Part shown: positions 40,851 through 45,881 of the stretch, piece by piece | Layout of the letters: every line of letters starts with the position of its first letter | How positions within the stretch are numbered: position 1 is the first letter of the stretch | From: Chryseobacterium sp. Leaf201 | Lineage (GTDB): Bacteria; Bacteroidota; Bacteroidia; Flavobacteriales; Weeksellaceae | Assembly: GCF_001421435.1 (NCBI RefSeq) | Contig: NZ_LMKA01000064.1 | Coordinates: 345-46,225, forward strand | Reading direction: 5' to 3' | Length of the DNA stretch: 45,881 bases | Position numbers and translations under genes: made by a program | Notes under the pieces: generated by a model | Database searches by the model: none | What the model was told of the DNA's origin: nothing | The model's input: the letters and a program-made list of their open reading frames with translations, nothing else

Positions 40851-40983
40851 GAGGATATGAGCTCTAACCGAAATCTGTAAACTGTTGAAATTAGTATTGA
40901 AAATTTTAGTTTAAAATCCATATTCATCAACCATCCTGTCAAAAATTTTGAATTCCGCTGACTCTTTTCGAAGAGAGGGACTT

Positions 40984-41460
40984 TTAAATTTTCTTCGGTT
41001 CATAAAAAAACAGCAGCTTCTTGTTGGCCCCGTTAAACTCAGACCAGGAGTGGCAGTCGATTTCAAAGCCGGCAACGCCGCAGGTGGGGAAGTGGAAGAT
41101 ATCTTCGGACATGGAATTCGCAAAATTGGAAATCCCGTTGTTATGGGAAAATAAGGCTACGGAATGATGGCTGTCATCAAGATCATAAATCACAGACTCA
41201 AAATTACGTTCCGAAGGATTGTACAGTTTTTCATCCGTTGTCACATTAATCCGGTAAGACTCGTTAAAAATTTCACACGTAGTCAGGGCACGGACGGCAG
41301 GGCTTGATACGAAACGGTCAATAGCCACATTATTATTTTTTATAAATGAAGACATGCGTTTCGCTTCTTCTAACCCTTTGTCTGCCAGGGGTCTGTTAAA
41401 GTCGTCCGTTTCTTCCGGCCAGTCGCTTTTTGCATGTCTTACGAGGATGAGCTTCTTCAT
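40984..41460 (-). CDS. SixA-like histidine phosphatase
   Basis: A 158-residue histidine-phosphatase-family protein. The catalytic RHA motif is at residues 8-10 (ILVRHAKSDW), the second conserved Arg is in SSPAVRALTTC, and the second His lies in FSHNNGISNFA. The size and the RHAKSDW start fit SixA, a phosphohistidine phosphatase acting on phosphotransfer domains or PTS proteins. No sensor kinase is adjacent. The start at 41460 (MKKLILVRHAK) is preferred over an ATG 18 bases upstream because RHA motifs of the family lie within the first 10 residues. Confidence 0.9.
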   Translation of the reverse strand: MKKLILVRHAKSDWPEETDDFNRPLADKGLEEAKRMSSFIKNNNVAIDRFVSSPAVRALTTCEIFNESYRINVTTDEKLYNPSERNFESVIYDLDDSHHSVALFSHNNGISNFANSMSEDIFHFPTCGVAGFEIDCHSWSEFNGANKKLLFFYEPKKI

Positions 41461-41532
41461 AGAATAGGTTTGTCTCATTAAAATTATAAAAAAATTAGCG
41501 TAATAAAAACAGGATTTAGAAAAAAAACTGTG

Positions 41533-41566
41533 TTTGGAATAAAATCATTAAAATTTACTAAATTTG
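41533..41566 (+). promoter_or_regulatory. Complete promoter: TTTG, 22-base spacer, TAAATTTG
   Basis: Here both elements of the Bacteroidota promoter are visible: TTTG at 41533-41536 and TAAATTTG at 41559-41566. The ruvX ATG follows 7 bases after the -7 box, so the leader must be very short. Confidence 0.65.
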
Positions 41567-41573
41567 CAGACTT

Positions 41574-41990
41574 ATGGGACAGATCCTTGCAATAGACTAT
41601 GGAAAGGCCCGTTGCGGCATTGCGGCGACGGATGACATGTGGATTATTGCCAGCGGGCTGGATACCGTTCAGACACCGGTGCTGATTGAATTTTTAAAAA
41701 AATATTTCAATGACAACAGGGTGGACGAACTGGTGGTCGGGCTTCCTGTAGACCTGAAAGGGAATGTTTCAGAAGTGGAGACTGATATTTTAAAGTTTAT
41801 AGCGGTTTTTCAGAAAGAATTTCCTGCTGTACCGGTTCACCGCTTTGATGAAAGATTTACGTCTAAAATGGCTTCATTTTTTATTTCCCAGAGCGGGAAA
41901 AGCAAAAAGCAGAGACAGGAGAAAGGATTGATAGATAAAGTAAGTGCAACCATCATATTACAGAATTTTTTAGAACAAAGAACAAGATGA
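41574..41990 (+). CDS. ruvX: Holliday junction resolvase-like RuvX (YqgF)
   Basis: A 138-residue RNase H-fold protein of the YqgF/RuvX family. Motifs: ILAIDYGKARCGIAATDD with catalytic Asp8, VDELVVGLPVDLKGNVSE in the middle, and HRFDERFTSK with the conserved acidic residue near 98. In E. coli YqgF takes part in 16S rRNA maturation; RuvX resolves branched DNA in vitro. It ends with a 4-base ATGA overlap with def, so the two are translationally coupled. Confidence 0.93.
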   Translation: MGQILAIDYGKARCGIAATDDMWIIASGLDTVQTPVLIEFLKKYFNDNRVDELVVGLPVDLKGNVSEVETDILKFIAVFQKEFPAVPVHRFDERFTSKMASFFISQSGKSKKQRQEKGLIDKVSATIILQNFLEQRTR

Positions 41991-42559
41991 TTTTACCGAT
42001 AAGAGCCTTTGGGGATCCGGTTTTAAGAAAAGTAGCGAAGGAGATTGACAAAGATTATCCGGAGCTGCAGAACCTGGTCGATAATATGTTTGAAACCATG
42101 TACAGTGCAAACGGTATAGGATTGGCTGCACCGCAGATCGGTCTGGATATCCGCCTGTTTGTCATTGATGTTTCTCCCCTTGCGGAAGATGAAGATTATG
42201 ACGATATTAAGGATGAGCTGGCCGAATTCAAAAAAGTATTCATCAATGCCAGGATTCTGGAAGAGTCCGGTGAAGAATGGAAATTCAATGAAGGGTGCCT
42301 GTCCATTCCGGATGTGAGGGAAGATGTAAAGAGAAAGGATACCATCGTTATTGAATATTATGACGAAAATTTTGTAAAACATACAGAAACTTTTTCCGAT
42401 ATTAGAGCCCGCGTAATTCAGCATGAATATGACCATATTGAGGGGATCCTGTTTACCGATCATTTAAGCGCCCTGAAAAAGAAGCTGGTGAAAGGGAAAC
42501 TGAATAAAATCACCCAGGGAGAAGTAAGCATCAGCTATAAGATGAGGTTCCCGAAGTAA
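41987..42559 (+). CDS. def: Peptide deformylase
   Basis: Removes the formyl group from the N-terminal Met of new proteins. The 190 residues show all three metalloprotease motifs: ANGIGLAAPQIG (about 41-52), EGCLSIP with Cys104, and QHEYDHIEG with His146, Glu147 and His150, giving the metal site. Between motifs 1 and 2 an acidic insertion (EDEDYDDIKDELAE) is seen, usual in Bacteroidota deformylases. Overlaps ruvX by four bases. Confidence 0.97.
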   Translation: MILPIRAFGDPVLRKVAKEIDKDYPELQNLVDNMFETMYSANGIGLAAPQIGLDIRLFVIDVSPLAEDEDYDDIKDELAEFKKVFINARILEESGEEWKFNEGCLSIPDVREDVKRKDTIVIEYYDENFVKHTETFSDIRARVIQHEYDHIEGILFTDHLSALKKKLVKGKLNKITQGEVSISYKMRFPK

Positions 42560-42640
42560 TAACAATTAAAGGATAAAAAAAATAAATAATAAAGCGCAAA
42601 AAGCCCAAAGCCGATTGTAGAATTTACAAAAAATAAAATT

Positions 42641-43201
42641 ATGCTGTTAGAAAAAATAATTTCAATCTCTGGCAAGCCAGGACTTTTCAAATTAGTTTCT
42701 CAACTTAAAAACGGATTCATTATTGAAGACGTTACAACCAAGAAAAAAGTAAGCATCGGGAACTCCAGCCAGGTAAGCCTTCTGGATAACATCGCCATGT
42801 TTACTGTGGACAAAGAAGTTCCTTTGTTCGAGGTGTTTGAGAATATTGCTAAAAACTACGATTATAAAGAAGCCATCAGCCATAAATCAAATGATGCCGA
42901 GCTGAAAGAATTCATGACGGCTTCCCTGCCAAGCTATGATACCGAAAGGGTATATGCTTCTGACATCAAGAAACTGGCGCAGTGGTACAACATCCTTCAT
43001 AAAGCAGGTTATATTACACCGGAAAGCTTTGTAAAAGCAGAGCCTGAAACGTTGGAAGGCGAAGGATCAGAAGAAGTAAATATAGACAAAGAAGCGCCGA
43101 AAAAAGCAGCTCCAAAGGCTGAAAAGCCGGTAGCGCCTAAAGTAAAAGCTACTTCTGCCGCGAAAGCTGCTCCTAAAAGTACGCATACCAAGAAAGGATA
43201 A
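42641..43201 (+). CDS. DUF5606 family protein
   Basis: A 186-residue protein recognised as DUF5606, a family of Bacteroidota often downstream of ruvX-def. The N-terminal 130 residues (MLLEKIISISGKPGLFKLVS; VSIGNSSQVSLLDNIAMF; VYASDIKKLAQWYNILHKAG) form the conserved part, with a possible small beta-barrel and a helical segment. The C-terminal 50 residues are Lys/Ala/Pro-rich, likely disordered and possibly nucleic-acid binding. The function is unknown. It lies 81 bases after def; a strong terminator follows. Confidence 0.85.
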   Translation: MLLEKIISISGKPGLFKLVSQLKNGFIIEDVTTKKKVSIGNSSQVSLLDNIAMFTVDKEVPLFEVFENIAKNYDYKEAISHKSNDAELKEFMTASLPSYDTERVYASDIKKLAQWYNILHKAGYITPESFVKAEPETLEGEGSEEVNIDKEAPKKAAPKAEKPVAPKVKATSAAKAAPKSTHTKKG

Positions 43202-43226
43202 TTCATTCATCTGAATTTACAATATA

Positions 43227-43256
43227 AACCTCATCATTTTGATGAGGTTTTTTTGT
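43227..43256 (+). terminator. Intrinsic terminator after DUF5606 gene
   Basis: AACCTCATCA at 43227-43236 pairs with TGATGAGGTT at 43240-43249, followed by T residues. Confidence 0.92.
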
Positions 43257-43520
43257 TGGTGATCCGCTAAAATGTAATAAATGAATATTAAAGAATAGTC
43301 GACAAGACTCACCTGATCCTCGGCTTCGCCCGGCACCTGCAATAGAAACATGCTGATTCTTTTGTCATCTTCTGCTGATACAATATTCATATTGGAAAAT
43401 TAATTCCTAAGAGATGAACTCCGGATTAATAGGTAATCTTTTAGAATAGGCAATTTAGCATCATATTAGCTGATACATTTTTGATAAGTAGATCGTATAA
43501 ATATTGGTGTAAAGTTTTTA
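43257..43520. other. Gap between DUF5606 and NUMOD4 genes
   Basis: No coding sequence or strong hairpin is supportable here. It is AT-rich except for a short GC-rich patch around 43310-43342, which I could not assign. It ends at the -7 element for the NUMOD4 gene. Confidence 0.5.
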
Positions 43521-43528
43521 TATTTTTG
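43521..43528 (+). promoter_or_regulatory. -7 promoter element TATTTTTG
   Basis: TAnnTTTG match 48 bases before the ATG at 43577. Confidence 0.6.
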
Positions 43529-43576
43529 TAACGGTGAATTAAATGAAAAGTATAATCTATTTTATTACAGACAAAT

Positions 43577-44740
43577 ATGAAACTTCCCGAAGAATTTGAA
43601 GATGAGTATGTAAAAGAAGTCCTGTACAACACTTCTTTGAGGAATCTACAAGATGAAGAATGGAAACTGATCGAAGGTTTTGAAAATTATGCTATTTCAA
43701 ACTACGGTCGGTTAAAGAGTAGAGAACGTTTTGTTGCTCTTCCTACAGGACACGATTTTAAGTTACCGGAGTTGGTTATGAAACTGATTTTTGTGAAACA
43801 GGTCAATGCCTACCTCAATAGTAATATTTATAACGTTCATTGTACATTATCGTTGGAAGGTAAAAAATACAGAAAATCAGTAGCGCGCCTGGTATATTAT
43901 CATTTTAAAGAAAGGTTTGATTTGAATGACCGACGCATTGCCATTATCTCAAAGGATGGTAACGGACTTCATGTTCATTCCGGTAATTTATTAAAGATTT
44001 CGGCAAGCGAAAGAAGATTAAGAATATTCACCGGTAATAGAGCAAGAAACCGCCATGTTATCTATCAGCAACCGGTTAATCAATACACAGTAGAAGGTAA
44101 ACTGATTTCTTCATTTGACAGTATTTATGAAGCTGCTAAACAGATAGGACAAAGTGCTGAATCTATCATGGATGTTATCCATAGAGAATTTTTGACGGCC
44201 GGAGGATTCCGTTGGTTTCTGCAATCCTATATTCCCGGGAAAGCAGATTTTACAGTGAGTGGCCAAGGTGATATTAAATCTGACGTGCTTAATGTTTCTC
44301 TTTGGAAAAAGTTGGGAAAACCAAATGTTGATCGTAAAAATCCTCCTGCATGTATGAATAAGTCTTTACAGGATCTGCCAGAGGAAGAATGGAAGCCTAT
44401 TCCTGGTTTCGATGATAGATTTTTGATATCTGATAAAGGGAGGGTGAAAAGGACGGGCGGCTGGACAGTAGTAGGCAGAAGAGTCTTTTTAAAAGAACAA
44501 ATCCTGGCACAGTTTATACATACTGACCGAACTCATCAGTCTCTGTACACAATTTTGAACTATAAGGGCAAAAAAACAGCCATTACGATTACCAAACTTT
44601 TATATTATTGTTTTGTAAAAGAATTTGATATATTCGGCAAAACTTTGCTTGTCGTTAATCATAATGATCCGTTCTGGAATTTGGAACACAGCAAACTGTC
44701 TCTACATTCGATACACGCAGTGCTAAAAAGAAAAATATGA
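43577..44740 (+). CDS. NUMOD4/NUMOD1-domain protein with eroded HNH-like modules
   Basis: A 387-residue protein with two tandem modules like those of phage and intron HNH endonucleases. Module 1: NUMOD4 at about 27-48 (EEWKLIEGFENYAISNYGRL), then an HNH-like segment at 101-142 (VARLVYYHF, IAIISKDGNG) in which the usual His residues are replaced. NUMOD1 at about 166-208 (VNQYTVEGKLISSFDSIYEA) with GGFRWFL. Module 2: NUMOD4 at about 268-291 (EEEWKPIPGFDDRFLISDKG), then LLYYCFVKEF and VVNHNDPFWNLEH near 359-371, which keeps one Asn-His. It is not within an intron or intein. It probably binds DNA; nuclease activity is doubtful. Its sequence is AT-richer than most of the window. Confidence 0.8.
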   Translation: MKLPEEFEDEYVKEVLYNTSLRNLQDEEWKLIEGFENYAISNYGRLKSRERFVALPTGHDFKLPELVMKLIFVKQVNAYLNSNIYNVHCTLSLEGKKYRKSVARLVYYHFKERFDLNDRRIAIISKDGNGLHVHSGNLLKISASERRLRIFTGNRARNRHVIYQQPVNQYTVEGKLISSFDSIYEAAKQIGQSAESIMDVIHREFLTAGGFRWFLQSYIPGKADFTVSGQGDIKSDVLNVSLWKKLGKPNVDRKNPPACMNKSLQDLPEEEWKPIPGFDDRFLISDKGRVKRTGGWTVVGRRVFLKEQILAQFIHTDRTHQSLYTILNYKGKKTAITITKLLYYCFVKEFDIFGKTLLVVNHNDPFWNLEHSKLSLHSIHAVLKRKI

Positions 44741-44761
44741 AGTTACCTTTTCCCCCTTGCT

Positions 44762-44784
44762 GCCACACGATTGCATCGTGTGGC
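44762..44784. repeat. Orphan palindrome GCCACACGAT / ATCGTGTGGC
   Basis: A 10-bp perfect inverted repeat around a TGC loop, 21 bases after the NUMOD4 gene stop. It lacks a following T tract on the plus strand, so it is not a typical terminator. It is much GC-richer than the surrounding sequence and resembles REP-type or single-strand-transposase hairpins. Confidence 0.7.
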
Positions 44785-44982
44785 CTAATAAGATTTTCTT
44801 TAATGGCTTTTACAATGGTTTTGCTTGTAAATTCTTTTTAAATTACCAATCAAAAGTTCAGGTTTTTATTAGACTCTCTTTTTTTATCAATTTTATAAGA
44901 AAAGAAAGAACAAAAAATTAAAGATGATTATTAAAAAAAGTAATCCTAAAAAGTACAGTTTTTGTGTTTTTCATTACAAAGA

Positions 44983-45291
44983 TTAAATTTTATATGTTAC
45001 AGCTCCTGTAGAAAAAAAGTATAAAATCAGTTTTGAAATGGAAAGAAATAATAATATTATCCAATATAGCCAATGTATAAGACTTCGCTCTTGCTTTTTC
45101 CAGATTAATATGATTAATACTATAGGAATTTGCAACCATTCAATTAAAATACTCAAAACAAATGGAAATTTATCATTAATTGATAAAATATTATACAGAT
45201 TTCCTTCATAATTCCAAACACTGTAAGATAACAAAATAGAATAAATTGTTATTGTATAATTTATTAACCATAACCATCTTAAATTTTTCAT
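44983..45291 (-). CDS. Small membrane protein of unknown function
   Basis: I do not recognise a family. The 102 residues contain three probable membrane helices: WLINYTITIYSILLSYSVW, FVLSILIEWLQIPIVLIILI and LIHWLYWIILLFLSISKLIL. Codon use and base composition are strongly AT-rich. Its ATG overlaps the stop of the preceding frameshifted gene by four bases (ATGA), so the pair was made as one operon. Paired small soluble/membrane proteins of this type occur in toxin-immunity and signalling settings, but nothing here proves either. Confidence 0.6.
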   Translation of the reverse strand: MKNLRWLWLINYTITIYSILLSYSVWNYEGNLYNILSINDKFPFVLSILIEWLQIPIVLIILIWKKQERSLIHWLYWIILLFLSISKLILYFFSTGAVTYKI

Positions 45292-45657
45292 TCTATTATT
45301 TTTTTTATTGCAGACATTATTTTTTCTGCATTTTTTGATTTTTCTGCAACTTCAGAGACTGTTAATATTGTTGGACTAAGATCTTTTGTTGCTTTAAAAG
45401 CGACAGAATTAGGATGTGTTCTTAAAGTTAAAAGGCTATCTAAAAACCTCTGAGACTGCTTTAGCGCAAGATTCTATATATGCAAAACTTTTAACTAATC
45501 GGTTTTTATCAAATGATTTGTCGAATGTTCGTACCGTAATATAAAATTGAGCCATTCCCTCTACTGAATCTTGCATATTTGCCAAAACGTCATTTCTATT
45601 AGTCAGATTTCCATTTTCAATCATACTATTAACAATACATGCCTTATTGTCTACCAT
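45288..45657 (-). pseudogene. Small helical protein, apparently frameshifted
   Basis: The frame from 45657 codes for 73 residues (MVDNKACIVNSMIENGNLTN onward) and stops at 45436. Reading one base out, an open frame starts right after a stop at 45474-45476 and continues LALKQSQRFLDSLLTLRTHP to AEKIMSAIKKIIE, with its TGA at 45288-45290 overlapping the ATG of the next gene. The two frames together would give about 120 residues, all helical, with no signal or membrane segment. So an extra base (or two lost bases) lies within 45439-45473. No family recognised. An AAGGAG purine stretch is directly before the ATG. It might instead be a programmed +1 shift. Confidence 0.6.
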
Positions 45658-45791
45658 GCTCCTTACTTTGATAATTTTAGAGAACGGCGAGCAGCAACTT
45701 ACATATTCAGGTTCCAGAGACTGGTGATTTTAGAAATTTGAATTTAATTTTTTATATCCGATAATATTACCCGTTTAAACGATGAAGTCAT

Positions 45792-45881
45792 TTAAACTTT
45801 TTTAGTTTTATAAAATTTCTTCAGAGCTATTACTATAAAAGCTATGTAATTGAAAGATTTCCAACTTGATACTGTTGTATC
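45792..45881 (-). CDS. C-terminal end of an ORF cut by the window edge
   Basis: Reading leftward from the edge gives 29 open codons, SSWKSFNYIAFIVIALKKFY then a Lys-rich end and stop at 45792-45794. It could be the tail of a transposase or a membrane protein. With so little sequence I cannot assign it. An inverted GTTTAAA/TTTAAAC lies around its stop. Confidence 0.3.
   Translation of the reverse strand, partial: DTTVSSWKSFNYIAFIVIALKKFYKTKKV

Noticed and set aside
40911..41123. Minus-strand ORF extending past the SixA-like stop
   Set aside because: Considered as a frameshifted extension of the phosphatase, but the SixA-like product is already complete at normal length and the extra sequence shows no known motif.
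43310..43345. Possible third copy of the 94-bp repeat in the GC-rich patch
   Set aside because: Neither the core nor the end sequences of the repeat are found there.

Overview
The window looks like chromosomal DNA of a Bacteroidota bacterium of the Flavobacteriia, most like Chryseobacterium or a close Weeksellaceae relative. I judged this from gene content (SprF/PorP and PorV/PorQ-type proteins of the type IX secretion world, DUF3822, DUF5606, GIN-domain lipoprotein), from many AT-rich upstream regions carrying the Bacteroidota -7 element TAnnTTTG, and from leaders without clear Shine-Dalgarno motifs. No rRNA, tRNA, CRISPR array or prophage was seen.

Layout. 1-590: end of an ISAon1-type insertion sequence cut by the window edge. 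616-3356: EamA transporter, PorV-like outer-membrane protein and a secreted partner in a tight plus-strand run. 3415-6050: uvrC and a secreted protein on the minus strand. 6182-9383: solitary histidine ammonia-lyase and an S8 protease lipoprotein. 9418-12149: a frameshifted carboxypeptidase-regulatory-like protein, YgiD-type dioxygenase and YceI. 12150-12609: an intergenic island with a heptad array and a 94-bp dispersed repeat. 12610-18422: S9B peptidase plus acyltransferase, luciferase-like oxidoreductase, VF530 protein, SlyD-type isomerase, YchJ. 18631-24754: M3 peptidase lipoprotein, SPW-repeat protein, GIN lipoprotein, Kef antiporter with its KefF/G-like partner. 25025-26854: lemA-TPM-TPM operon. 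26927-30930: folA, a DUF2892-like protein, a TRIC channel, a broken four-helix-bundle gene between heptad arrays, coaD and ddl. 31086-36431: PASTA protein, RluD-type synthase, PorP/SprF, hemW, murI. 36532-39132: rsmD, DUF3822, Smr protein, second 94-bp repeat, YfcE-type phosphoesterase. 39213-43201: class-C-type serine hydrolase, SixA-like phosphatase, and ruvX-def-DUF5606. 43202-45881: an AT-richer, apparently accessory end with a double NUMOD4 protein, an orphan palindrome, a frameshifted gene overlapping a small membrane protein, and a cut ORF.

Most of the window is ordinary housekeeping and envelope biology: peptidoglycan precursors (ddl, murI), CoA and folate (coaD, folA), repair (uvrC, ruvX), protein maturation (def, slyD), RNA modification (rluD, rsmD) and secreted peptidases. 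The least explained items are the period-7 arrays (four of five lie within about 1 kb around the four-helix-bundle gene and coaD), the 94-bp repeat in two places 26 kb apart, the four-helix-bundle pseudogene with inverted arrays on both sides, and the NUMOD4/NUMOD1/NUMOD4 protein with eroded HNH-like modules. Three separate single-base frameshifts were found by reading past the stop codons; sequencing error in the assembly is possible for each. I did not find a convincing new defence or secretion system.
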